Shown: positions 37,465-48,919, counted from the first letter of the stretch. The stretch: 64,000 bases of DNA from CAVQJU01 sp963729215 (GCA_963729215.1 CAVSND010000016.1:415258-479257); one strand, 5' to 3'. The notes: generated by a model not told the origin, from the letters alone. Made by a program: numbers and translations.

Positions 37465-40400
37465 ATGTCGAACGGTATCAGCAGGTGTGCGCTAGGGTAC
37501 TTGGTTTCGGAACGACGTGGACGTGCTAACGTGTCGATGATGCTGATGTCCTCACGCAGCGGGAGGCAAGACTGAAAGCAGCGCCGACGCGCTGCCGTTC
37601 GCGAAGGGCTTTCTCGTCACCGGCAACTACGTCGTTGGCGGCGTCGATCTCAACCCGCAAGCACGACGATCACGGCTTCATCACGGGCACGATCGCGATG
37701 AGCGGCGTGCCGCCGGCGCGGAAGTCCTGGCTGCGTACCTCTACTGGGAAACGATCTCGACCAACGTCGCGCAGGTCGAACGGCGCCAATTCCGCGGCCG
37801 CCAGTCACGGTGGTCAAGGCCACGTCGTTGCCTCCTCACCGCCAACGCAGCGTGCTGGAGCTCGGGCGGCGGATGGCGGCGCGAGCTACACGATGACGAT
37901 GTTCCGCGCCGACGTGCTGCATCTGCTGCCCGTTCAGATGGACGCCGAACGGCAAGCCGACCGGGCGTCGTCTGGTCAACGACGCGGATCTCCTGAGCCA
38001 ACGGATTTGCCGCTCGAACACGGTCACGCTGCCCGAAGCGGCACCGGCAACCAGGTGCCGTCCGGCGGCGGGCGCCACGCTGTTCGTGATCTATCGCGAC
38101 ACGTCGCAGCCGCTGACGAGCATCTCGCTCTACGACGGCATCTACGTGCAGGCAGCCGGGCGCGACGATGAACGCAGACGATCCGCGGCTTCTACCAGTC
38201 GTCACGCGACGCAAGACCGCGAAGATGACGCACATCGTCGGCAGCGGCGCGACCAACGGCACGGATCGACTCTTGTTCAACGACACGACGCATCGCGACC
38301 GATGCGTTCACAGGCCACAGCGAATCCGCTGCAGTCGGACCGGGAGCTGGTCCGAACCCGACCTATGACGTCACGCTCGCTGATGCCGGGAACCGACTCG
38401 CGACATCGGCTACGGCGAAAGAGTGACGACGAGGGTCGATCACAGCAAGACGTCGCCCTACGACTGTCTTGGCGTGGGCGGCGATCGTCTTCAGCACGAC
38501 GGTGAAGGACACGGACGGCGACGGTCTGCCCGACAAGCTCGAAGACGTCAGCGGCCTCATGGATCCCGACGGGCAAGCACTGCCGGACCTTCACGCCATG
38601 GGCGCGAGCTCGCGGCACAAGGATCTGTTTGTCGAACTCGGCGCCATGAAAGCCGCCGCCAGGAACGAGCTACGGTTCGCGACGCGCCGCTGAGCGCGGA
38701 CACGCCGCAGGTCGTGGACGCGGACGGACACAATCATCTGCCCACGCCGGCTGTGCTGAAACTGGTCGGCGATGCCTTCAAGAGCGCGCCTGTCAGCAAC
38801 CCCGACGGGACGACGGGGATCAGGGCGCATTTCGACGCGGGACCGGCCTATCACTCCATCGACGCGACGGCCTACGCGAGCACGGATGCCGACGAATACC
38901 TCGTCCCCTCGATTCTGGCGCGAGGCGGCGAGTCCATCGTCGAGACGGCGTGTATGCCGAGCGCGACGCGGACGTGCCAGTTCCCGGACTTCCCCGGAAC
39001 GGTCAGCTGGAAGATCGGTTTCCAGCTGTATCGCGACGCGCCGGTCGCCGCCGACGGCGCGGAGCTCACGCCTGCCGAAGAAGACGCTTGCGAGGCATCG
39101 AAAGCCGCCGGGACCGGCGGCTGCCGTCAGCGCTTCGACTCGATCCGCAGGGACTTCTTTCACTACGTCCTGTACGCGCACGCGCGCGGCATCCCGAAGT
39201 CGACGGACCCCGCGTCACCGGACTTCCACGTCCCGCGCGGCAGCTCGGGCATCGCCGACCTGCCAGGCGGCGATGCTGCTCGTGTCGCTCGGCTCTGGGA
39301 TCGATTCGTCGGTACGGACTTCATCCAGGCGTCAACGACGATGCACGAGCTCGGTCACAACATGGGGCGGAGCCACGGCGGCGATCCGGCCGAGCCCAAT
39401 TGCAAGCCCAACTACCTGAGCGTGATGAGCTACCTGTTCCAGTTGCACGGCCTGCTGGACGACGACGGTGTCCCGCATCTCGATTATTCGCGGCCAGACG
39501 GTCAGCCCGCTCGATGAAACGCTGCTTGTCGGACGGTGCGCATCAGCCCCGTATCGGACGGCGTGGTACGCGCTGGTCGGACCCGGTACGCTTGGCGGCT
39601 GCGCTCGGCCTCACGCCCGCGAAGAAATTCTGCGGCGGATCGCGTTTCCCGAGTCCGCTGCGTCCGGCTGGATGCCGATGGCTCGCGTCGACGGCCCGGG
39701 AGCAGCCGACCGATCGACTGGAACACCGACGGCCTGTTCGGCGGGGTGCACAGCGCAGGACGTTGATTTCGACGGCGCCCTCAGCGGTGAGCTCGCTACG
39801 CCGGCAACGCAGCCGCTGCATGGCGCGAGCGACTGGGCGAGCTTGCGCCTGGATCAGACTCGGTGGCCGCCGGAACATGGCTGGATTTTCGGCCGGCATC
39901 GATTTCGGCGGCGGGCTTGATTTCGGCGGCGGCCTCGATTTCGGTGGAGGGCCTGGATTTTGGCGGGGGCCTCGACTACGGCGGCGGGTTGGACTACGGC
40001 GGGGGATTGGACTTCGGCGGAGGCTTGGACTTCGGCGGAGGCCTGGACTTCGGTGGAGGTCTGGACTTTGGCGGGGGCCTCGACTTCGGTGGCGGGTTGG
40101 ACTTCGGCGGGGGCGCGGAACTGGACGTCGAAACGGCTTCGGCTCTTGGCAACACGCCGCCCAGCCAGGCGAAGGCGTGCGTCATCGGCCAGGATTGCGC
40201 CAGCACTCCGTGCCGCTTCATCGGCGCCGGCTCGACTGGCGCTTGCCGAACGTCGGAGCGGTGCGGAGTACGTCGCGTTCCGCGTGCGTGGGCGAAGACG
40301 TCGGACCTGGCAGCGCCGCCACGCTGACGCAGGTGGGCACGGAGCCGGCTAACGCGGGTGTGTCCGCGTACTCACTGGTCGACACAGAGGAGCTGCCGAA

Positions 40401-41184
40401 CGGCGTGAAGTACCACCTACTTCGTCAGGGCGCGGTTCGCCGACGGGACGCTGAGCGGCCCTTCGAACACCGCGACGATTACGGCGGTCAACGTTCCGCC
40501 GGTTGCGCACGACGACGGGTACAGCGTTGCGTCAGGCGGAACCCTGACCGTTCCTGCGCGCGGTGTGCTCGGGAACGACACCGACGTCGACAGCGACGCG
40601 AGCACACTGACCGCAGTCCTCGCCGCGCCGCCCTCTCACGGCTCGCTGGTCCTGAACGCCGACGGTTCGTTCACGTACGCGCCGGCTGCGGGCTTCGCGG
40701 GGTCCGACAGCTTCGCGTACTACGCGAAGGACGTCACGCCGCTGTCGAGCGCAAACGTTGCCGCAACGGTCGCGCTGACGGTAAGCGGCGGCGTGCATTA
40801 CACCGCGATTATTTCACCGCTCAAGACACCGGCGCAGCAGGGCAGCGCCGTGCCGGTCAGCTGGAAGCTCAAGGACGCGCTCGGGAACGACGTTGTCTCG
40901 CTGAACACGCTGTCGAAGATGGAGAGCGTGTTCAACGGCGCGCCGCCACAGGGCGGCTGCGTCGCGTCGGCGTCAGGGACGAAGGAGACGCTGTTCAACC
41001 TGCCGATCGGCGCAACGGGCAACAGCAGCTTTCGCGCTGGTATCGGGCGGGTATCAGTTCAACTGGGATACGACGACAGCGATGACGCAGCCGGTCGTGA
41101 CAGGGAAGGGCTGCTACACGCTGCTGCATTTATCTGGCCGATCAATCGGCACCGAAGATGACGACGCCGGTGCAGTTGAAGTAG
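37465..41184 (+). pseudogene. Secreted metzincin-type metalloprotease with GLDFGG repeat and cadherin-like domain, many frameshifts
   Basis: Reconstructed span of ~1230 codons, broken by at least a dozen indels. Readable parts in order: LPFAKGFLVTGNYVVGGVDL near 37590; YLYWETISTNVAQV; YRDTSQPLTSISLYDGIYV; KDTDGDGLPDKLEDVSGLMD (Ca-binding thrombospondin-3-like); an intact stretch to about 39500 with the zinc motif HELGHNMGRSHGG and a Met-turn SVMSY, the metzincin hallmark; a GLDFGG tandem repeat; two Cys-pair segments; a cadherin/VCBS-like domain (YSVASGGTLTVPARGVLGND, DGSFTYAPAAGFAGSDSFAYY); and a C-terminal beta domain ending at TAG 41182. The start ATG 37465 is tentative. The even spacing of breaks suggests consensus error, not decay. 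Confidence 0.6.
39898..40116 (+). repeat. 18-bp tandem repeat encoding GLDFGG
   Basis: About twelve units with consensus GG(C/T)(C/T)TGGACTTCGGCGG inside the metzincin gene. Units code for Gly-Leu-Asp-Phe/Tyr-Gly-Gly. Three units lie in one frame and nine in another, with an indel near 39953. Third-position variation among units shows selection on protein rather than recent expansion. The acidic Gly-rich repeat could bind calcium, as RTX-type nonapeptides do, or be a flexible linker. Confidence 0.85.
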
Positions 41185-41193
41185 GCCGGGGCG

Positions 41194-44100
41194 TTACCGG
41201 CCGGCGCGGCCGGTGCGGCCGTTGCGCGGGCGGATTTCCGGCAGCAGCGGATCTTCGGTCGATCCATCGCGGGCGGCGATGTACTGCCGGTAGGACTCGG
41301 CGAAGCCCGCGCTCTTCATCGGCTCGCGGACGCGGCCCTGGTAGTAATAGACCGGCGGGAAATAGCCGAACGTCGGCTCTTCGTCGAGGAACAGCGCGAG
41401 CGCTTCGCCGCGGCGCTTGAGGCAGCGGTCGAACTCGCGAGTCGGCCTGCGGGAACTGCGCCGGCCGTCGAGGTACGCGCGGCCGAGATCGAAGTGGCCG
41501 ATCCACGTGTCGAGCAGCTTGTTCGCCTCGGTGCAGCAGCTTGATCGCCTCGCGCGCATCGCCGCCTTCAAGCGCGATCTCGCCTTCGAGGATCTTCGCG
41601 TAGGCCTGCGGCTCGGCCTGCAGTTCGGCGCCGAGGCCGTCGATCAGCGGCGTGGCCTTCGCGGTCGTCGCCGGCCTCGACGAACGATCCGCGCCGCGAG
41701 GAAGCGGATCTTCACCGCCTTGCTGCTGCGCCAGCGCCTTCTCGGCGGCGGCGACGGCCGGCCGCTTTCTGCCCGCGCAGTGAGCTGCGCGTAGCGCCAG
41801 CGCGGCGAACTTCGCCGCGGCCCGGTCGGGGTTCTTCGCCGGCGAGATCGGCGGCCGCGCCCTGCTCGAGGATCCGCACCGCGTCGGCGAACCGGCCTTC
41901 GATACACCGCGAGGTCGCCGAGGCCGGAGGCGCGACAGCGACGCGCCCAGCGCGTCCGATCTTGCCGAGCTGCTCGTAGTGTCGCTCGCGCCTGCCGCGA
42001 GCTGGCCCTGTCCGAGCTGCGCGAACGCGAGCGCCAGCAGGCCGTACGCGTCCGGCTCCTGCGATCGCCGCGCGCTTCCTGCTCCGCCAGTCTGGAAGTC
42101 GCCCGCGTAGTTCGGCGTAGAGCGCCAGGTTGTCGCGAAAGAGCGCGCGCTTCGGCAGGATCTTCACCACCTGCCGCATCTCGTCGACGGCCCTGCGCAG
42201 GTCGCGCAGCTGCGACGAGCACAGAGCGCGAGCTGGTTGTGGCCGACGACGTCGGCCGCGTACCGCGCGATGAGCTCGCCGTATTCCTTCACGCACTGCT
42301 GGTAGTCGCCGGTGATCCGGTAGAACATGCCGCGCGTGCGTAGCGCTCGCGCTCGGTCATGCCGTCGAGATGGCGGAGCGCCTCCTTGATGTACTTCTCG
42401 GCGTCCTGCAGCTTGCCGAGGTTCCGCGACGCGACCGCCAGCAGCTGGTAGCCGATGCCGAACTTCGGATCGAGCTCGACGGCCTTCAGAAGCGTCTGCC
42501 GCGCCTCCTCGAACTTGCTGTTGCGACGCGGCCTCCATGCGCCGCCGGCGTAGTCGCGCACGACGTCGAGCGACGTCGCCGACAGGCTCGCCATCGCGAA
42601 CAGCTGATGCCGACTCCGACGTCGTCGTCGCCGAGCGCCTTGCGCACCGTCGTCGACCAGCTTCGTCGCGGCGCCGAGGACCTGCGTCCTTGCTCGGCCG
42701 CCCTGTCCTCGAGCGTTGGCGATCACGTTGCCGGTGACCGCCTGCGTCGCTTTGACCGAGATCGCGTAGCCGTTGCCCTGCGGCTCGATCGAGCCCGAGA
42801 GGACGACGCCGAGCCCCTGCTTGACCGCGAGCTCGCGCGCCGCCGTCTCGTCGAGCGTCGTCGGGCGGCCGCACGCCGAGCGTGCGGCACGATGCGCGCT
42901 GCGGTCGTACGCGCTGATGAACCCCGCGCCTTCGAGCGCGCGCTTCAGCATCGGCTCGAGCGTGCGATCGAACGCCGGATCGCCGGTGCGTGTTCTCGAA
43001 GTCGGCGATGACGCACCGAGACCGGATCGTGCGCGGCCGGCGGCATCAGCGCGCGGCGCGTCACCACCAGACTGCCGCCGAGCAGCGCGATCGGCCAGCG
43101 CGACCGCGGCCGCCAGCAGCTTCATGCCGACGACGCGCTTGACGGGGATCGGCTTGCCCTTGTCGTCGAGGCGATCGAGCGCCGCGTCCAGCTCGGCCGT
43201 CGTCTGAAAGCGCTTGTCCGGATCCGGCTCGAGGCAGCGCGTGACGAGCGCGTCGAGCGCCTCCGGGATCGTCCGGCGCGATCGAGCGCACCGGCGGCGG
43301 CGCCTGCTCCATCCGGCGCTTGCAGCTCGGCGATCGCGCGCTCGCCCGGTGCGCGCCGCGCGCGGCCGACGAGCATGTCGTAGAGGATCAGGCCGAACGC
43401 GTAGATGTCGGCGCGCTGATCGACCGCGCTGCCCTTGGCCTGCTCCGGCGCCATGTACTCGACCGTGCCGACGATGCCGTCGCCGGTCACGTCGGTGACC
43501 ATGCCCGTCGCGGCAGACTGCAGGTGCGCGGGAAGCGCCGCCGCGACCGGCGCGCCGTCTCGCGGCATCGCCGCTCGAGCGCGCGATGCCGAAGTCCATG
43601 ATCAGCGCCTCGCCGTCGGCGCCGATCATGATGTTGGCGGGCTTGAGATCGCGATGGACGACGCCGGCGTCGTGCGCGGCCACGAGCCCCGACGACGACC
43701 GCGCGCACGATGCGCAGCACCGTCGGCGACCGGCAGCTTGCCCTCGCTGCTTCAGCAGCGTCGCCAGGTCGTCGCCGTCGACGAACGGCATCGTGATGTA
43801 CTTGATGCCGTCGATCTCGCCGAGGTCGTGAATGCGGACGACGTTCTTGTGCGTGACCTGGCGGGCGAGCAGCAGCTCGCGCTTGAAGCGCCGCTCGACC
43901 TCGGCGGCCGTCCCGGGTCGGCCATGATCTCCGGGCGGATCACTTTGAGCGCGACGGCGACGCCGAGCTCGGCGTCCCAGGCCTGATAGACCGCGCCCAT
44001 GCCGCCGATGCCGAGCAGCCGGATGATGTGATAGCGGGGCCCGAAGGCCTGGCCGGGCGTGAGAGGTCCGCTTTCGGCGAACGCGTCCGGGTGGGCGAAC

Positions 44101-44297
44101 GAACCGGCGCCGTTAGCGTGTGGTGCAGGCGGGGCGCGGCGACGGGTCGATCGACTAGCGGCCACTCCGAGGTTGCAGTAACGGGTCGTCATCGAACGAC
44201 GCCGTCAACGCCGCGGTGGCGGCCTGTGAGAGGCGTGTCTCGCAATTGGAGCACGGGCGGCGGCGTGGACATCCGCGCCGCAGCGAGAACATCGCAT
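41194..44297 (-). pseudogene. Zinc-ribbon Ser/Thr protein kinase with TPR region, many frameshifts
   Basis: Span of ~1030 codons from ATG 44297. N-terminal ribbon MRCSRCGADV ... CSNCETRLSQ; Pro/Ala linker; Hanks-type kinase with P-loop LGIGGMGAVYQAWD and ALKVI (near 44010), MPFVDGDDLATLL, catalytic VVHRDLKPANIM, DFGIARSSG, YMAPEQAKG and DIYAFGLILYDML. Then a membrane helix near 43110, a periplasmic domain (FDRTLEPMLKRALEGAGFIS, LGVVLSGSIEPQGNGYAI), and TPR-like helices (LDPKFGIGYQLLAVASRNLG, AEKYIKEALRHL). It ends TEDPLLPEIRPRNG. This is the common Acidobacteriota PknB-type sensor kinase. The frame changes every 60-250 bases; probably a consensus problem. Confidence 0.7.
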
Positions 44298-44479
44298 GGA
44301 TTCTGCTGACTGGATTGGGATCGGGATGGATCATAGCACGCCGTTGTGTAACACGAGAGATCCTCATGCCGCTGGAAACCGCGTAAACACGCCGATTGTC
44401 GGTAGCTACAGCCGGTAAGACCAGGAGAAGCTCTCGACGTTGGAGTAGAATCGCCCGACCGCCCACACGCCGTTCGCCC

Positions 44480-46337
44480 TTGGACACTTCGGAAATCAGC
44501 TACCGCGTCGCGGACTTTCTGAAACAGTACGCGCCATTCCAGGTCGCCGAGTTGAGCGATCTGCTGGCGATGGCTGCACACGGCCGCGTGCGCTTTTACG
44601 AGCGGAACGAATACATCCTGTGGCAGGGCGAGCCGCATCGCCCGCAGATTTTCGTCATCCAGCAGGGCACGGTCTCGCTCTGGGACGAGGCGAACGGCCG
44701 CTCGCAGCTGTGCGACATCCGCGGCGCCGGCGACATGCTCGGCCTCGATCGGTATACCGGCGCCCGTTCCTGCCCGCACACGGCACGTTCGGAAAGCGAC
44801 GTCGTCCTGTACGCCTTTCCGGCCGATGATTTCGAGGCTAGCGTCCTCAAGCACCCGGAGGCGGCTCAGTACGTCGAAGCCGAAGGGCGATCGACGCCGG
44901 ACTATCAGCCGGGCGGCGAACCGGCGCGATTTGCAGCGACACATTCCTGCGCGACGTGATCGCACGCCGGCCGCTGGTCGACGTGCCGGATGGAGGACGG
45001 TCTGAACGAGGTGGCCGCGCGCCTGCTCGCGTCTCGGTCCGATGCGCTCGCTGTGCGTGGACGACGACGGCCGATCGGTCGGTGTGCTGACCGTCGCGTC
45101 GATTCTCCGCTGGGCGGCGGCCGGAGGGGGCGACGCCCGCGGGACGATCGCCGGCCTTGCGGTTCCGATTGCCACGCCGGCGACCGTGGCCCCGATATCT
45201 CCCTGGCGGAAGGAGTCCTGGCCATGGGTTCGGCGGGCGTCGAGGCACTTGCGGTGACCGCAGGACGGCACACGAAATGGCCGGCTGCAGGCACTGGTGA
45301 CCACCCGCGATCTGGCGCCGCTCTTCGGCGAGCACCCGGTGGGGCTGCTGTCGCGAGATCGGGTCTGCGTCGAGCACGGCGGACCTGCGCGAGATCAACA
45401 AACGCACCCGCGCTTTTGCGCTCGCACACCTGAACGACGCGTCTTCCATCGACTGGCTGAGCCGCCTCATTCACCTGGTCGATCGGGCCATCTTTGCCCG
45501 CATCGTGACGCTGACGGGCGCCGAAGCCGCCAACGGCTGCTGGTGCTTTGCCGGGTCGTCGGGTCGCGCGGAGTCGCTGACGAAGCGTGCGCCTCATCCG
45601 GTCCTGGTCCTGGAGACGCGACGACCGGATGGAGTGGGTGCGCGCGAATCTACCATCGCGTGCTCGACGCGCTGCTCGAGTGCGACTACCTGCCTCGCAC
45701 GGCCCCGTCGTTCGAGCGGGACTTCTACGTCGCTTCCGCGTCGGAATGGAAGACCCGGTTCGACCAGTGGATCACCGATCCGGTCCGCCAGGAGATGTAT
45801 CGCGCCCGCACGCTGTTCGACATGCGTCCTGTGGTGGGACCGCATTCGCTGTGGGAGGCGGTGGAGGCTCCATGCCCTTGCCGCCGTGGACCTGGACTTC
45901 GTGACGATCCTGGCCAACGACTGCCTGGCGACGCTGCCGCCGCTCACGTTCTTCCAGGATGCCGTGGTCGACCAGCGAGGGCGAACAGCTCACGACGTTT
46001 CACCTCGAGCAGTCGGCGCTGCGGCCGCTGATCGACATGGGCCGGGTGTTCGGGCATCGCGACCGGAGCGTGCTTTAGGCGCTCGACGCTCGATCGTTTC
46101 GCGGCGGCCGCGGCGCGGCTGCCCGAGCACCAGGCGATATTCCGGGAAGCGTCCGATACCGTGCGCATCGTGCTCGGTCAGCAGGCGCGCGTCGGCATCA
46201 GCCAGGGCACAGCGGGGCTGGATCTGCCGCCGGCGCTTTTCAGCAGCTACGACCGGCGAGTCCTGAAGGGCGGCTTTCGATCGATTCTCCGCCTGCTGGA
46301 GTTCACCGGGGATCCCGGCTGGTTCGACCAGCTGTGA
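44480..46337 (+). pseudogene. cNMP-binding / CBS / DUF294 nucleotidyltransferase-like signalling protein, several frameshifts
   Basis: Reconstructed ~615 residues; TTG 44480 is a possible start. Order: cyclic-nucleotide-binding domain (FYERNEYILWQGEPHRPQIF, VIQQGTVSLWDEA), CBS pair (SLCVDDDGRSVGVLTVASIL, GVEALAVT, LQALVTTRDLAPLFG), then the DUF294 nucleotidyltransferase motif GSSGRAESLTK (GSxxRxE type), the DUF294 C-terminal domain (YLPRTAPSFERDFYVASASE, YRARTLFDMRPVVG), and an end ALFSSYDRRVLKGGFRSIL ... GDPGWFDQL. Such proteins sense adenine nucleotides and may transfer nucleotides like GlnD. It is followed by a DnaQ-like exonuclease, a known pairing. Confidence 0.65.
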
Positions 46338-46413
46338 GCGGATCCGCGGTCGTCGATCGTTACCGCTCGGCACTTCACAGCGACGTGGCCGGACGACGCG
46401 TCGATCGAGGAGC

Positions 46414-46994
46414 GTGCGGTTCATCGTCCTCGATCTCGAGACCACCGGCCTGAATCCCGCCACCGACGCCATCGTCACCGTCGGCGCCGTTGCCGTTCTC
46501 GGTGGCGATATCCTGATCGACGATTCGTTTTCAGCCCTGCTCAAGGTTTCCGAGAACACGACTGCGGTGACCGTGCACGGGGTGACACGCGATCAGAGCC
46601 TGAACGGGTTGGACGAGCCCGCCGCGCTGGAGGGTTTTCTCGACTACCTGAAGGACGGGGTGATCGTCGGGCACCACATCGGCCACGACATACGGCCATG
46701 AATACAGCCTGCGGCCGTCATTGGGACCTGGCGCTGATGAACCGCAGCATCGATACGATGGACCTGACCCTTCACCTCGAACGTGACGGGGCTTTTGCCG
46801 GCCGGCCCGCCATTCGCCACTTCACGCTGGACGCGCTCTGCGAGATGTTTCACGTCGTGCCCCATGATCGCCACACCGCCGCCGGGGATGCGTTCATCAC
46901 GGCCCAGGTCTTCCTGCGCCTGACGCGACTGGCGTCGCGGTCCGGCCGCGGAACGCTTCAGAAAATATGCGAGCCCTTTGACGTCGACGTTTAG
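46414..46994 (+). CDS. DnaQ-like 3'-5' exonuclease, one frameshift
   Basis: About 193 residues from GTG 46414 (GAGGAG upstream). Exo I VLDLETTGLNP, Exo II in VGHHIGHDI, and Exo III in VPHDRHTAAGDAFITAQVF give the DEDDh set. A frameshift near 46692 splits the gene right after Exo II. It degrades DNA or RNA 3' ends; the pairing with the DUF294 protein occurs in other bacteria. Confidence 0.82.
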
Positions 46995-47100
46995 ATCCCC
47001 GCCGCCCTTCCGGCCGGATGCCGAAGAACGCAGCCTGAACGTCAGAAGGTTCAGTGCCCTGCTAGAGCGCTTTTCGTTTCGGTGTGGCGTCGTTGCCATC

Positions 47101-47262
47101 TGCTGTCAGTCCGTGGTCCGTGGTTCTTGGTTCATAGTCCGTCCCTGGTCCCGGGCGGGCGGGCCCTGGTCCTGTGCACCTTGGACGTCGCCACGGTGGA
47201 CGAAGGACCAAGGACGAAGGACGGACCAAGAACCAGGGCCCAGAACCAAGGACGACGAACGC
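47101..47262. repeat. Low-complexity GGTCC/GGACC imperfect inverted repeat
   Basis: The left side has repeated GGTCCGTGGTTCTTGG-type units and the right side the complement (GAAGGACCAAGGACGAAGGA, ACCAAGAACCAGGG). Such 7-10 base tandem units occur between genes in many Acidobacteriota and Planctomycetota genomes. It lies between the converging exonuclease and DUF3237 stops, so it can form a long hairpin that ends both transcripts. Confidence 0.6.
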
Positions 47263-47283
47263 GACACCGAACAGAAAACTGCG

Positions 47284-47685
47284 CTAGAGAAGCTCTTCAA
47301 TCGAGTGTACCGGTCCGTCGGGGAGAATCTCTCCGATCCCGACCGCCAGCAAGCGATTCAGGAAGTCGTACGTCGGAGACGCCGTCTCGAACCTCGGCAG
47401 CGTGCGAAAGTAGTGGTTCGCGTCGTCGCGCAAGCCTGTGAACGTCATGTAGATCAACGCGCCATCGTCGGTTTCGAGCGTCACGCGCAAGTCGAGCTCG
47501 AACGTCCCGTCGGGCCTCGCCGTGACCCAGTCGCCTCCGCCGGGAAGCACCTTGCCGCGGAGCCGTTCGCCGTCGAATGTGCCGCCGACGACGGGAAAGA
47601 TGGTGAGGGAGCCGTGCGGTACTGGGCCGAGGTCTTCGATCGCCGCGGTCATCAGTCGCAGGCGCATCAGGGGACGAGATGTCAT
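47284..47685 (-). CDS. DUF3237 family protein (copy 1)
   Basis: 133 residues, full length. DUF3237 features: MRLRLMTAAIEDLGPVPHGS, VVGGTFDGERLRGKVLPGGGDW, RPDGTFELDLRVTLETDDGA, LIYMTFTGLR, YYFRTLPRFET-like (here HYFRTLPRFETASPTYDFLN) and the end GPVHSIEELL. Function of the family is unknown. It is third in a tight run with the second copy (9 bases upstream) and cytochrome P460. Confidence 0.88.
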   Translation of the reverse strand: MTSRPLMRLRLMTAAIEDLGPVPHGSLTIFPVVGGTFDGERLRGKVLPGGGDWVTARPDGTFELDLRVTLETDDGALIYMTFTGLRDDANHYFRTLPRFETASPTYDFLNRLLAVGIGEILPDGPVHSIEELL

Positions 47686-47694
47686 CGAGTTCGC

Positions 47695-48146
47695 TCAGAG
47701 CACTTCATCGATCGTGTAGACGGGCCCCTCGGCGCGGCGGTCGCCGCTGGCGACTGCGATGAGGCGATTCAGGAAGGCGTACGCAGGGTGAGCGGTCTGG
47801 AAGCGCGGCGTTGTCCGAAAGTAGTACCGCGCGGGGTCGACCGGCTCGCCGCGTCCCAGGGCCGCAATCACGTCGGGCGGTCCGTGGCGCAGGCCGAACG
47901 AGTCATTGAGATGCGCGCGCCGTCATGCGTCAACAGCGTGGCCCGGAGGTCAAGCTCCAGGACGCCGTCGCTGCGGAGCAAGAGCCAGTCGGCGCTGGCA
48001 GCCGGCAGGACGACGCCGCGAAGACGCGGGCCTTCGAAGTCGCCGCCGGTGAGCGCTGCGATACGCCGCGTGCCGAGCGGCACGGCGCCGATGTTCTGCG
48101 GCGCGGCAACGCTCACGCGGAGCGTCATGAGCGGGCGCGTGTTCAC
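47695..48146 (-). CDS. DUF3237 family protein (copy 2), one frameshift
   Basis: About 150 residues from GTG 48146, which overlaps the P460 stop (GTGA). Readable as NTRPLMTLRVSVAAPQNIG, LTGGDFEGPRLRGVVLPAAS, DGVLELDLRATLLTHDGARI in one frame; after an indel near 47917 it continues NDSFGLRHGPPDVIAAL, YYFRTTPRFQTAHPAYAFLN and ends EGPVYTIDEVL. It is a paralogue of copy 1, longer by an inserted GEPVDPA-type loop. Confidence 0.75.
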
Positions 48147-48688
48147 CGTTTGGCGTAGCTCGTGAAGATGTAGTCGTTGGCTTTCACGCGCGTGTGGCAT
48201 TGGTGGCACTCGGTCTTGCCAAAGCCCGCACCGCTGCCGACTGGTTTGAACGAGTCGGACGCCGCGTCGTAGGTGAACTGCGCATATCCCCAGCCGTTCG
48301 TGTCGGGGAAGCGCCTGGAGTCTTTTTCGATGAACGAGACAGACTTCAGCGTGTCGGGAACCAGCACGTTGTAAGGCGAAACAATGTTCTTCTTCTTGGT
48401 CCATTCGATCTTGACGATTGTGGAACCGTCGGGGAATGGTTTCCCGTTGCCAGGGACGCCCTGCTTGTACACGTTCATCATGACGTTGTTCGCGACGATG
48501 CTCTTGATGCCGTCGTCGGTCTGGCTCGGCGCGACATCCGGCCATGTGTCGAACCCCTTGATGTCGGCAAACGCGAGGCCGTTCGGAGCTTTCAACGCGT
48601 CCCTGCCCTGCGCGGCGACCGCAATACTCACCGCGAGCGCAACCGGGACCACTCCGAGAACAGCCAGCAGAACGTGACGATGTTTCAT
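48143..48688 (-). CDS. Cytochrome P460 family protein
   Basis: 181 residues from ATG 48688. Signal peptide ending AVAAQG. The P460 fold is seen in FADIKGFDTWPDVAPSQ, YKQGVPGNGKPFPDGSTIVKIEW, and the c-type heme site ECHQCHTRV near residue 163, followed by NDYIFTSYAKR. P460 proteins carry a c-heme cross-linked to a Lys or Tyr and oxidise hydroxylamine or detoxify NO; whether this one has the cross-link cannot be seen. It heads the run P460-DUF3237-DUF3237. Confidence 0.85.
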   Translation of the reverse strand: MKHRHVLLAVLGVVPVALAVSIAVAAQGRDALKAPNGLAFADIKGFDTWPDVAPSQTDDGIKSIVANNVMMNVYKQGVPGNGKPFPDGSTIVKIEWTKKKNIVSPYNVLVPDTLKSVSFIEKDSRRFPDTNGWGYAQFTYDAASDSFKPVGSGAGFGKTECHQCHTRVKANDYIFTSYAKR

Positions 48689-48744
48689 TGCCGCACCTTG
48701 ACAATGTACATACGCTCCCCGCGTGCCGCAATCAACCAACAACT

Positions 48745-48908
48745 ATGTGTACGCGCGACGAGTCGTTTGGCGTCGAGCGGGTGGCCGCGCAGCTCGCGGC
48801 CAGCCCGTCGAAAACTCTCGAGGAGATCCTTGAGGCCGTGCTCGCGGCGGCCGCCGCACACGGGGCTCGGACGACGATCGGTCAATCTTCGTGATTCTCG
48901 TCCTGTAA
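48745..48908 (+). pseudogene. C-terminal relic of an RsbU/SpoIIE-type PP2C phosphatase
   Basis: The fragment reads ESFGVERVAAQLAASPSKT, LEEILEAVLAAAAAHG, and after an indel near 48871 DDDRSIFVILVL then TAA. This matches the last ~50 residues of SpoIIE-like phosphatases (FG--RL ... DD-TL-VL). No phosphatase body precedes it. It starts in the promoter region of the divergent P460 gene. It looks like a leftover of a deletion or rearrangement. Confidence 0.4.
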
Positions 48909-48919
48909 TTCGTCGATTG

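Noticed and set aside
39898..40116. CRISPR array
   Set aside because: The 18-bp units are direct tandem, without spacers, and encode a peptide repeat.
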